A DNA stretch of 17,272 nucleotides from Coriobacteriaceae bacterium (GTDB lineage Bacteria; Actinomycetota; Coriobacteriia; Coriobacteriales; Eggerthellaceae): NCBI GenBank assembly GCA_004555335.1, contig SFII01000017.1, positions 1 through 17,272 on the forward strand. Direction: 5' to 3'. The stretch's first letter is position 1, and every line of letters begins with the position of its first letter. The notes under the pieces are model-generated. The model was not told the DNA's origin. It saw nothing but the letters and a program-made list of their open reading frames with translations, and searched no databases. Below, in pieces: positions 1 through 7,252 of the stretch. The translations under genes were made by a program, and so were the position numbers.

Positions 1-1306
1 TCGTCGTTGTACTGTTCGACGATGGCACCCATGCAACGGGACACGCCCACGCCGTAGCAACCCATGATGAAGGGCTTGTCCTTACCGTCTTCATCGCTGA
101 AGGTCGCATTCATGGCCTTAGAATACTTGTCTCCCAGCTCGAAAACCTGCGCCACCTCGATACCGCGGGAAGAGACCAGGGGACGTCCGCACTTGACGCA
201 CAGGTCGCCTTCCTTCGCGGTGCTGATGTCGCACCAGAAGTCCACGTCGAAATCGCGGCCCTGCTTGGCGCCCACGAAGTGGTAGCCGTCCTCATTCGCA
301 CCGACCACCCAGTGCATGATGTCCTTCAAGCTCTCGTCCGCGCCGATCTTCACGCCTTCGGGCAGGCCCACGCAGCCGATGGAGCCCTTGGGCAGGCCGG
401 CGGCTCATGATCGCCGGGCAGGAACAGGGCGACGGCATTGCCCTCGCCGTCCTTGCCCACCATGCACTTGACGGTGGAGCTTTCGGGGCAGTCCAGGAAT
501 TCCGCCAGCTGGGCGATGGTATGGACGTTGGGGGTATGCACCTTGCGCAGCTCGGTCTCGGGGAATTCGGTGGGCTTGATCACGCATTCGGCAACTTCGG
601 CATTCGCCGCGAAACCGCACTCGCAGCTGACCAGGCCGGCTTCGCCCGCATCCGCCAATGCCATGAACTCGCAGGTCAGAGAGCCGCCGATCTGGCCGCC
701 GTCCGCTTCGACGGGACGGAAGTCCAGGCCCAGGCGATTGCAGATGCGCTCGTAGGCACGGCTCATCTCCTCGTAGGTCTCATGCAGGGATTCGTAGGTG
801 GAATGGAAGCTGTACGCGTCCTTCATGATGAACTCGCGGCTGCGCATGAGGCCGAAGCGGGGACGGCGCTCGTCGCGGTACTTCACCTGGATCTGGTACA
901 GGTTCAACGGGAGCTGCCTGTAGGAGCGCAGCTCGTTGCGCACCAGATCGGTGATGACTTCCTCATGGGTGGGTCCCAGGCACAGGCTGAACCCATGACG
1001 GTCGTCAAGGCGCATCATTTCGGGACCGTATGCATCCCAACGGCCGCTTTCCGCCCACAGCTCAGCCGGCTGAAGGATGGGCATGCGCACTTCCTGGGCA
1101 CCGGAGGCGTCCATTTCCTCACGGACGATCTGCTCGATCTTCCTGATCACGCGCCAACCCAAGGGCAGGAAGGAATACATGCCGGTGTTGGTCTTGCGCA
1201 TCATGCCGGCACGCAGAAGCAGGCGATGGCTTGCGATGGCGGCTTCGGAAGGAACTTCCTTAAGCGTGGGAGCATAAAGCTCGCTCATTCGGGTGATATG
1301 CATCAT
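1..1306 (-). CDS. proS: Proline--tRNA ligase (bacterial type), frame disrupted, C-terminal end outside window
   Basis: Charges tRNA(Pro) with proline in the cytosol. The first frame (1306 down to 404, 301 codons) carries the class II core: GPTHEE at residues 111-116 and motif 2 around 143-168 (YRDERRPRFGLMRSREF), then the start of the inserted editing (INS/YbaK-like) domain, ending ...LFLPGDHE. The next recognisable ProRS residues, AGLPKGSIG, lie in another frame starting at 401. That frame stays open to the window edge and includes motif 3 (GCYGVGVSR, about 32-64). Family members have roughly 25-28 residues between these two points, so about 75-90 bases (3n+1) seem to be missing. Without the break the gene would be a normal ~570 aa ProRS. 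Its ATG lies in an ATGA overlap with the ispG stop, with GAGGAG 11 bases upstream, so it is the last visible gene of the operon. A real pseudogene or an assembly error are both possible. Confidence 0.93.
397..417. other. Frame-break junction in proS, flanked by an inverted repeat
   Basis: The two ProRS frames meet at 402-403 (minus strand: codon GAG at 406-404, two extra bases, then GCC at 401-399). The junction sits in the loop of a CCGGCG/CGCCGG inverted repeat (397-402 and 412-417). A stable GC hairpin of this kind can promote deletion, polymerase skipping or collapse during assembly. The repeat is seen directly; its causal role is inference. Confidence 0.6.
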
Positions 1307-2358
1307 AGTCTTCCAATCTCCTCAAGCAGAGCATCGACGATTTCGTCCTCGCCGACCTTCCGCAAAGTTTCCCCATGTTTGAAGATGACCCCGTTTCCGG
1401 GACCGCATGCGACTCCGATGTCCGCACCTGCGGCCTCGCCGGGACCGTTCACCACACAGCCCATGACCGCAACCTTCAAGGGGGCGGCCACATTCTGCAG
1501 CGCGTCGTCCACCTGCTTGGCCAAGCCGATCAGGTCGACCTGGCAGCGGCCGCAGGTAGGGCAGCTGATGATTTCCGGGCTTCGGCGGCGCAGATCGAGC
1601 GCGGCCAGCAGGGTCCAGCACGCGCGGATTTCCTGCACCGGGTCGTCGGTCAGGGAAATGCGCATGGTATCGCCGATTCCCTGTTCGAGCAGGATGCCCA
1701 AGCCCGAAGCAGATTTTACCAGTCCTTGGAACAAGGTTCCCGCTTCGGTTACCCCGATATGCAATGGATTGTCAGGGATCATCTCCGAAAGCAGGCGATA
1801 CGCCTCCACCGTGGTGCGGACATCGGATGCCTTCGCGGAGACCACCACATCATGGAAACCGCGTTCCTCGAAATGCCGCACGTAATCGGCAGCGGAAAGC
1901 GCGAGCTTCTGGGGCAGCGTCAAGTCGTCGCGGGATTTCAGGGAGTCGTCGAGCGATCCGGCGTTCACGCCCACCCTGATGGGAATACCCGCCTCCCCCG
2001 CAGCCTCGATCACCGGATCGGCCTTTTCCCAACCGCCGATATTGCCGGGATTGATACGCAGCTTGGCCGCACCGCGGCGCGCGGCCTCGATGGCGATCTG
2101 CGCGTCGAAGTGGATGTCGGCCACCACGGGCAGCGGCGATTCCTCGCACACTTCCTGGAAGGTATCCAGGTACATGCGCCGGGGGATGGCCATACGCACC
2201 ACTTCGCAGCCCGCTTTGGCAAGCTGGCGGATCTGGCGCAGGTTCGCCTGCGCGTCATCGGGTGGCTGGTTGAGCATCGACTGGACCACGCACGGGGCCC
2301 CGCCTCCCATGGGGACCTTGCCCACCATCACCCGCCTGGTTCTCTGATTGGGTTTCAT
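1303..2358 (-). CDS. ispG: 4-hydroxy-3-methylbut-2-enyl-diphosphate synthase (flavodoxin/ferredoxin), IspG/GcpE
   Basis: Penultimate enzyme of the MEP isoprenoid pathway. It reductively opens MEcPP to HMBPP using a [4Fe-4S] cluster. The 351 aa length is normal for the two-domain bacterial form: a TIM barrel (DIHFD at 81-85, RINPGNIG at 101-108, VGVNAGS at 129-135, TEAGT at 204-208) followed by the Fe-S domain. Cluster ligands Cys266 and Cys269 (SCPTC) and Cys301 (GCVVNGPGE, with Glu308) are all present. The usually conserved QSMTNT loop reads QSMLNQPPDD (26-35), which is unusual. The ATG has AGGAGG ten bases upstream inside the last codons of rseP; the gap to rseP is six bases. Its TGA overlaps the proS ATG. 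It shares the operon with dxr, the committing enzyme of the same pathway. Confidence 0.96.
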   Translation of the reverse strand: MKPNQRTRRVMVGKVPMGGGAPCVVQSMLNQPPDDAQANLRQIRQLAKAGCEVVRMAIPRRMYLDTFQEVCEESPLPVVADIHFDAQIAIEAARRGAAKLRINPGNIGGWEKADPVIEAAGEAGIPIRVGVNAGSLDDSLKSRDDLTLPQKLALSAADYVRHFEERGFHDVVVSAKASDVRTTVEAYRLLSEMIPDNPLHIGVTEAGTLFQGLVKSASGLGILLEQGIGDTMRISLTDDPVQEIRACWTLLAALDLRRRSPEIISCPTCGRCQVDLIGLAKQVDDALQNVAAPLKVAVMGCVVNGPGEAAGADIGVACGPGNGVIFKHGETLRKVGEDEIVDALLEEIGRL

Positions 2359-2364
2359 AGGCTA

Positions 2365-3429
2365 TCAGCCTCCTAGCACGAACCTTTGGACGTCCTGGTT
2401 GATCATGAAGATGAACAGCAGCATGAACAGCGCCATGCCGAATAGCGAGATCGCATTCACCACGGAAACGGGGATATCGCGCCCGATGATCTTCTGGATG
2501 ACCTCGATGACCAGCTTGCCGCCATCCAGAGGAGGGATGGGCAGCAGGTTCATCAGGCCCAACGATACGGAAATGAGCGCGGAGAACATGACGAAGGTGA
2601 GCATGCCCTGCTCGAAGGCGCTCTTCGAGATAACGGCGATCCCCACCACGCCTGCAGAATCGGAAAGCGTCTGGGCCGCCGTTGCGGGGTTGAACAGTCC
2701 GGCGATGGCCTGGACGGTCGCAATGAGATAGCACACGCCGGCATAAAGCGAGCGCAAGGGGTCCACGCGCAGGTGCTGGACCGACCCGTCGGCGCCCTGC
2801 ACATCGATCCCGATTACCGAATACACCACGACCATGATGATCATGAAGAAGAGCAGATTGGAAAGCGGGCCCGCAAGCAGGATCACGCAGCGCTTCCAAA
2901 AGGGAAGGCTGCGGTACTGCTGCCTCTTCTCCGATTCGAAGAAGGCATGGGGGTCTTCCTGGGGACGGGGTTCTCCTTCGGCGCTGATCACCGTGCGCCC
3001 CTCGCGCACCTCGACCGTGCGATAGGTGTTATACGGATCGGTCTTCTTCGGGGCGGTGATGCAGCCCCATTCCACCAGCTGCTCCAATGCACGGCAGGCA
3101 TCATCGACGCCGATGCCGCATTCCCAGGCAAGGTCTTCCAGAACCACCGTGCCATGGCGGTAGGCGCAATCCAGCACCTGCTCCAAGTACGGGCTTTCCG
3201 GACCGCCCTCCATGCCGCACAAGCGCGCGTAGCCGCCGAGCGGGATGGCGGTCACGCCGAAGGTGGTGCCGCGCCACTTGAATCCCACCCGGGGGCCGGG
3301 AAGCCCCACCATGAATTCCGAAACGCGCACGCCGAAGGCCCGGGCGGCAAGGAAGTGCCCGCCCTCATGGATGACCACGAGGAAGCCCAGCACCACAAGG
3401 CAGCACAGGATCGCGGTGATAGCACCCAT
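2365..3429 (-). CDS. rseP: RseP-like site-2 (M50) membrane zinc metalloprotease with inserted helical domain
   Basis: Intramembrane protease family that cleaves membrane proteins such as anti-sigma factors. Seen in the 354 aa product: TM1 with the zinc motif HEGGH (21-25), a conserved FGVTAIPLGGYARLCGMEGG stretch (57-76), TM2 beginning at LAGPLSN (185-191), and a late TM with NLLPIPPLDGG (294-304), whose Asp is the third zinc ligand. Residues 79-125 form a predicted helical segment resembling a small winged helix (VVLEDLAWECGIGVDDACRA), followed by a charged linker to about 170. No PDZ domain is visible after TM2; only about 15 residues separate GID from the downstream VDPLRSL block. The frame stays open upstream, but the ATG at 3429 directly precedes TM1 and lies five bases after the dxr stop. 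No good SD is visible, so coupling to dxr is likely. The symbol reflects the family; the substrate is unknown. Confidence 0.9.
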   Translation of the reverse strand: MGAITAILCCLVVLGFLVVIHEGGHFLAARAFGVRVSEFMVGLPGPRVGFKWRGTTFGVTAIPLGGYARLCGMEGGPESPYLEQVLDCAYRHGTVVLEDLAWECGIGVDDACRALEQLVEWGCITAPKKTDPYNTYRTVEVREGRTVISAEGEPRPQEDPHAFFESEKRQQYRSLPFWKRCVILLAGPLSNLLFFMIIMVVVYSVIGIDVQGADGSVQHLRVDPLRSLYAGVCYLIATVQAIAGLFNPATAAQTLSDSAGVVGIAVISKSAFEQGMLTFVMFSALISVSLGLMNLLPIPPLDGGKLVIEVIQKIIGRDIPVSVVNAISLFGMALFMLLFIFMINQDVQRFVLGG

Positions 3430-3434
3430 TGCGC

Positions 3435-4643
3435 CTACGCCCGCCAATCCCTCTGGGCGATCAGGTCGCGGGCAGCACGACGCGCCCAGGCGTCCTGCTC
3501 CTGCAGCTGGGCCACGCTTTCGACGGCCTGGACCCGGTGCATCTCCATCACGGACTCGACGGTACGGGCGATGTCCAGGTATCCGCATTGATGGGAAAGG
3601 AATGCCGCAACGGCAACCTCGTTAGCGGCATTCATGACGCAGGGAAGCGTACCGCCCGTGGAGCCGGCGATACGCGCCAGCTCGAGCGCACGGAAGGTGC
3701 GGGTATCGGGCTCGTAGAATTCCAGGCTTCCCAGCTTGCAGAAGTCCAAGGGCTCGACGGGGGCATCCCAGCGGTCGGGATAGCTCAAAGCGAACTGGAT
3801 GGGAATGCGCATATCGGTCGTACCCAAATGGGCTTTCACGCTGCCGTCGGTGAATTCCACCATGGAATGGATGGCGCTCTGCGGCTGCACCACCACCTTG
3901 ATGCGGTCGTAATCGATATCGAACAGGTGATGCGCCTCGATTACTTCCAGGCCCTTGTTCATCAGGGTGGAGGAATCGATGGTGATCTTGGGGCCCATAT
4001 TCCACGTAGGATGCGCAAGCGCCTGCTCGGGCGTCACCTGGGCGAGCTCTTCGCGCGTGCGCCCACGAAAGGGACCGCCCGATGCGGTCACCCACAGGCA
4101 GCTCACTTCATCATGGCGCTCTCCCAGAAGGCACTGGTAGATGGCGCCATGCTCGGAATCGATGGGCATGAGCGACCCGGGCCTGCCAGCCCGCGCATCC
4201 AGGTCCCTCGCGAGCGGCATGATCAGATCGCCGCCCACCACGAGGGATTCCTTGTTCGCAAGCGCCAGCACCTTGCCCGCGCGCAGGGTCTCGTAGCTTG
4301 CCTGCAAGCCCGCCGCCCCCACGAGGGCATTGACCACCAGGTCCACTTCGGGCAGCCTGACGAGCGCGCTCACCGCATCGGGGCCGAAGGCGATCTCGGC
4401 CCCCTGGGGAAGCTTGCGGGAAAGCCCCGGGCATTCGACACCCGCAGCGAGATAGGGAACCCCGAACTCGTGCGCCTGGTCGATCATCTGGTCGACGCGC
4501 CTTCCCGCCGCAAGGGCGACTACCTCGAGCTTGTCGGGGTGGCGCCTGACCACGTCCAAGGTTTGGGTGCCTATCGACCCGGTAGAACCCAGGATCGCGA
4601 TCTTCCTGGGAAACGAAACCTGTTCGGGCTTAGATAACGACAT
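3435..4643 (-). CDS. dxr: 1-deoxy-D-xylulose-5-phosphate reductoisomerase
   Basis: First committed step of the MEP pathway: NADPH-dependent rearrangement and reduction of DXP to MEP. The 402 aa length fits the family. Seen: NADPH-binding GSTGSIG at 19-25, ALANKESLV at 127-135, the metal and substrate site IDSEH (Asp162, Glu164 and, later, Glu233 in KGLEVIEAHHLF), TASGGPF at 186-192 and the flexible-loop HPTWNMG at 211-217. No catalytic residue looks replaced. The ATG overlaps the cdsA end by 14 bases and has AGGAGG about eleven bases upstream inside cdsA. It is followed by rseP after five bases and then ispG, so two steps of one pathway are co-expressed with the lipid genes. This is the target of fosmidomycin. 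Confidence 0.98.
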   Translation of the reverse strand: MSLSKPEQVSFPRKIAILGSTGSIGTQTLDVVRRHPDKLEVVALAAGRRVDQMIDQAHEFGVPYLAAGVECPGLSRKLPQGAEIAFGPDAVSALVRLPEVDLVVNALVGAAGLQASYETLRAGKVLALANKESLVVGGDLIMPLARDLDARAGRPGSLMPIDSEHGAIYQCLLGERHDEVSCLWVTASGGPFRGRTREELAQVTPEQALAHPTWNMGPKITIDSSTLMNKGLEVIEAHHLFDIDYDRIKVVVQPQSAIHSMVEFTDGSVKAHLGTTDMRIPIQFALSYPDRWDAPVEPLDFCKLGSLEFYEPDTRTFRALELARIAGSTGGTLPCVMNAANEVAVAAFLSHQCGYLDIARTVESVMEMHRVQAVESVAQLQEQDAWARRAARDLIAQRDWRA

Positions 4644-5586
4644 TGGGGATGCAGCCTCCTAGATACAGGCACAGGGCCGCGGTAACGGATACGGTGAGCA
4701 GCGAGTCGGTACGGTCGAACATTCCGCCATGGCCGGGCATGATCGTCCCGGAGTCCTTCACGCCCACATTGCGCTTCATGCGGCTTTCGGCAAGATCGCC
4801 CACAACCCCCATCACGCCGCACAGCAGGCCGAAGCCCACCGCCTGGGGAGTACTCAGGGTAATCGCGGGGATGAAGGACATACCGCACCAGAACAGGACC
4901 GAGAAGGCCAAACCGCCGAAAAAGCCCTCCCAGGTCTTCTTCGGGGAAATGATAGGAGCCATCCTATGCTTGCCGATCGCCCTGCCCACCAGATACGCGC
5001 CGACATCGTTGAGCCAGACGCTCGCGATAAGCGCGAGCATGGTCACGCCGCCCCAGAGGGCGCCCAGATCCATGCGCACCACGAGCAGGCAGGAAAGGGA
5101 CATGCCCATGTACATCGCACCGAACACCGTCAGGCACAGATCGATGATCCTCGCCTTCGGCCAGCATACGTACCACAGGATAAGCGCGAGCAGGAAAACG
5201 GAAGCAACGATGACGATTCCGGGCAAACCGAAGAAGAAGGCCACGATGGGAAATGCCGCCGCGGCAGCGATACCCAGCCATTCGTTCACCAGCTTGTCAT
5301 CGCGCTTCATCATCCTATAGAACTCGAAAGCGCACATGCCCGCGATCGCAGCCAGGTACGCCATCGCGGTGATATCGCTCAAGAGGACGCACGCCGCAGT
5401 GACCACGAAGTAAACGAAGCCCGCCACGGTACGGATCCCCAGGTCGGATTTCTTCTTGCCCTTCTCGCCCTGGGCTGCGGGGCTGCCGCCCCCCTGTGGC
5501 TTCTCGGGAACTGGCCTATCTGCCCTTTCATCGAAATCCAGGATAGGGGTATGGGATGCGGGATTCTGTTCCTTGGTATCTATCAT
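4630..5586 (-). CDS. cdsA: Phosphatidate cytidylyltransferase (CDP-diacylglycerol synthase)
   Basis: Integral membrane enzyme that makes CDP-diacylglycerol from CTP and phosphatidic acid, the precursor of all phospholipids with glycerol-based head groups. The 318 aa product has a hydrophilic Pro/Gly/Lys-rich cytoplasmic tail (1-47) longer than in many homologues, then about seven or eight hydrophobic segments from 52 to 310. The family signature lies at 268-294: SRMKR, VKDSG, then PGHGGMFDRTD, with the usual Leu before DR replaced by Phe. SPKKTWEG at 214-221 is also diagnostic. Its ATG shares an ATGA overlap with the uppS stop, and GGAGGAG stands about ten bases upstream. It sits between uppS and dxr as in many bacteria. 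Confidence 0.97.
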   Translation of the reverse strand: MIDTKEQNPASHTPILDFDERADRPVPEKPQGGGSPAAQGEKGKKKSDLGIRTVAGFVYFVVTAACVLLSDITAMAYLAAIAGMCAFEFYRMMKRDDKLVNEWLGIAAAAAFPIVAFFFGLPGIVIVASVFLLALILWYVCWPKARIIDLCLTVFGAMYMGMSLSCLLVVRMDLGALWGGVTMLALIASVWLNDVGAYLVGRAIGKHRMAPIISPKKTWEGFFGGLAFSVLFWCGMSFIPAITLSTPQAVGFGLLCGVMGVVGDLAESRMKRNVGVKDSGTIMPGHGGMFDRTDSLLTVSVTAALCLYLGGCIPNVVI

Positions 5587-6377
5587 GCCTTCCCCACTCC
5601 TCCGAAGCGCCTATCTCGTCCCTGGAAGCCAAGGAGCGCGCGCAAGAACTCGTACCTGTCGAAATCGGGCCACAGCACGTCCGTGACATAGAACTCGGAA
5701 TAGGCGATCTGCCAGAGCAGGAAGTTGGAAACCCTCAGTTCCCCGCTGGTGCGGATAACCAGGTCGGGATCGGGGGCCTGCACCTTGGCGGTGTCCAGAT
5801 GGGCGGAAATGCGCTCTGCCGTCACAGGCAGCGCCTGGTCGCCGGCCGATGCGCGCTGGGCGTCTTCGGCGATGATGCGGTTCACAGCCTGCACGATTTC
5901 CTGGCGGCCTCCGTAGTTCACGGCAACCATCAAGGTCATACCCGTGTTGTCGCGGGTCTTCTCCCATGCCTTGGCGAATGCCTCGCGCGTACGGTCGGGC
6001 AGCATGGAATCATCGCCGATGGTCATGACGCGCACGCCTTCCTTGTGAAGCTCGTCGACCTCGGCGAGCATGGTCTTGGCGAACAGCTCCATCAGGCCGA
6101 CTACTTCCGCCTTGGGGCGGTTCCAGTTCTCGGTCGAGAACGAATAGAGCGTCAGATAGCGGACACCGATATCCGAAGCGGTACGGATCGCCTCTCGGAC
6201 GGCCCCGATTCCGGCTTTATGGCCTGCAAGGCGAATGCTCCCCCTTTTCTTCGCCCAACGGCCGTTGCCGTCCATGATCACAGCGACATGCTGCGGGATG
6301 CGCTCCAGGTCGAGCTGGGATAGGTCCAGATCGTCCGGAACGTCCGGGAATATTTCCTCAAGTGGCTTGCTGAGCAT
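5583..6377 (-). CDS. uppS: Isoprenyl transferase (undecaprenyl diphosphate synthase, cis-type)
   Basis: Condenses IPP units onto farnesyl-PP to make the C55 lipid carrier for peptidoglycan and other wall polymers; soluble or membrane-associated. The 264 aa product shows the signature HVAVIMDGNGRWAKKRG from residue 30, with catalytic Asp36, then LTLYSFSTENW, and the C-terminal RTSGELRVSNFLLWQ block with its paired arginines. About 25 residues precede the core, as in other Gram-positive homologues. The ATG at 6377 has AAGGGAGG four bases upstream, a close and strong SD. It heads the tightly packed part of the operon. A 176-base gap with hairpins separates it from frr, so read-through from frr or a weak own promoter is possible. 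Chain length cannot be read from sequence alone. Confidence 0.96.
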   Translation of the reverse strand: MLSKPLEEIFPDVPDDLDLSQLDLERIPQHVAVIMDGNGRWAKKRGSIRLAGHKAGIGAVREAIRTASDIGVRYLTLYSFSTENWNRPKAEVVGLMELFAKTMLAEVDELHKEGVRVMTIGDDSMLPDRTREAFAKAWEKTRDNTGMTLMVAVNYGGRQEIVQAVNRIIAEDAQRASAGDQALPVTAERISAHLDTAKVQAPDPDLVIRTSGELRVSNFLLWQIAYSEFYVTDVLWPDFDRYEFLRALLGFQGRDRRFGGVGKA

Positions 6378-6406
6378 TGAACCTCCCTTTCAATTCCAGC
6401 CAAGCA

Positions 6407-6488
6407 ACCGCCGAAGCGGTCCAGCGGCCGGATTGCTCCGGCCTGAAGTACTAAGATGGCGGGATGCGCGCCTTCGGGCTCTCCCGAA
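6407..6488 (-). promoter_or_regulatory. Hairpin-rich leader between frr and uppS
   Basis: On the minus strand, in reading order, there are three perfect stem-loops. TTCGGG-AGAG-CCCGAA (6488-6473) comes first. GGCCGGA-GCAA-TCCGGCC (6443-6426) has a GNRA loop. ACCGC-TTCG-GCGGT (6420-6407) has a C(UUCG)G loop. None is followed by a T run, so they are poor intrinsic terminators. They lie just upstream of the uppS SD and may mark RNA processing, mRNA protection or regulation. The structures are seen; a function is inferred. Confidence 0.5.
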
Positions 6489-6553
6489 CCCAAAGGACGG
6501 CATTCCGCCAGAGTTGATATGGCTATTCGTTTCAGCCTGGAAGGCAAGACGGC

Positions 6554-7111
6554 CTAGATGGCCATTACCTCTTCTTCCTTCTTCTTGAAGCGCTCTTCGA
6601 CTTTCTCGATGAACTTGTCGGTCAGCTTCTGGATCTCGTCCTTGGCGCGACGGGCATCGTCTTCGGGCAGGCCGTCGTTCTTTTCCGCCTTCTCCACCGC
6701 GGAATTGGCATCACGGCGCGCATTGCGCACGGCAACGCGGGCTTCCTCGGAGTATGCCTTGCACTGCTTGGCAAGCTCGCGGCGACGTTCTTCGGTCAAG
6801 GTGGGGAAAGGCAGGCGGATGACGTTGCCGTCGTTGCTGGGGGTCACGCCAAGATTGCTTGCGATGATCGCCTGCTCGATTGCACCCAGAACACCCTTGT
6901 CCCAAGGCTCGATGACCAGCATGTGGGCATCGGGGGTCTTGATTGCAGACATCTGGTTGATGGGCGTGGGTACGCCGTAGTAGTCGACACGGATCTTATC
7001 GAGCACCATCGCGTTTGCACGACCGGTACGGACGCTGGCGAATGCCTCATCCAAGTTGTCGAGAGCCTTGTTCATGCGTTCTTCGGCTTCGAGCATGATT
7101 TCGTCTACCAT
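6554..7111 (-). CDS. frr: Ribosome recycling factor
   Basis: Releases ribosomes from mRNA after termination, together with EF-G, in the cytosol. At 185 aa it has the standard RRF length. The recognisable family pattern is complete: MNKALDNLDEAFASVRTGRA near the N-terminus (domain I helix), DYYGVPTPINQMSAI leading into the domain II beta-barrel, then GNVIRLPFPTLTEERRREL and the long C-terminal helices ending KKKEEEVMAI. The ATG at 7111 has GGAGGA five bases upstream. It follows pyrH, as in most bacteria, but here a terminator and a candidate promoter separate the two, so frr probably begins its own transcript running into uppS. Confidence 0.98.
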   Translation of the reverse strand: MVDEIMLEAEERMNKALDNLDEAFASVRTGRANAMVLDKIRVDYYGVPTPINQMSAIKTPDAHMLVIEPWDKGVLGAIEQAIIASNLGVTPSNDGNVIRLPFPTLTEERRRELAKQCKAYSEEARVAVRNARRDANSAVEKAEKNDGLPEDDARRAKDEIQKLTDKFIEKVEERFKKKEEEVMAI

Positions 7112-7152
7112 TGTTTCCTCCGGTTGTTCGAGGAGCGTTTACCTATCATGGA

Positions 7153-7190
7153 GCTGCGGCTTTCGCATAAAGCGCAGCCATTCTATTGTA
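7153..7190 (-). promoter_or_regulatory. Candidate frr promoter -10 and 5' stem-loop
   Basis: A TACAAT box (minus strand, 7190-7185) lies just downstream of the pyrH terminator. No good -35 is visible at 17 bases. Transcription would begin near 7178, exactly where a stem-loop begins: GCTGCG, CTTT, loop ATGCG, AAAG, one bulged C, CGCAGC (7178-7153). A stem at the 5' end can protect an mRNA. The -10 call is moderate; the stem is seen directly. Confidence 0.45.
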
Positions 7191-7212
7191 CATGACCCGA
7201 TTGGGCGCGCAT

Positions 7213-7240
7213 ACAAAGAAAACGGGACCCGAAGGCCCCG
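7213..7240 (-). terminator. Intrinsic terminator after pyrH
   Basis: Thirteen bases past the pyrH stop the minus strand forms CGGGGCC-TTCG-GGTCCCG (one G-T pair, UUCG tetraloop), followed directly by TTTTCTTTGT. Stem plus T tract fits a Rho-independent terminator, so pyrH is likely a separate transcript or only partly read through into frr. Confidence 0.85.
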
Positions 7241-7252
7241 CCTGAAAATGCA

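Noticed and set aside
407..1885. 492-codon open frame on the plus strand, ending inside ispG
   Set aside because: Antisense to proS and ispG; no recognisable protein features.
3430..3588. 53-residue N-terminal extension of the site-2 protease
   Set aside because: It overlaps dxr, is Arg/Pro/Gly-rich with no homology, and the ATG at 3429 fits the family start directly before TM1.
6404..6426. T-box-like TGGACCGC in the uppS leader
   Set aside because: One base short of the TGGNACCGCG consensus, inside a simple hairpin, no specifier stem, and upstream of a non-aminoacyl-tRNA gene.
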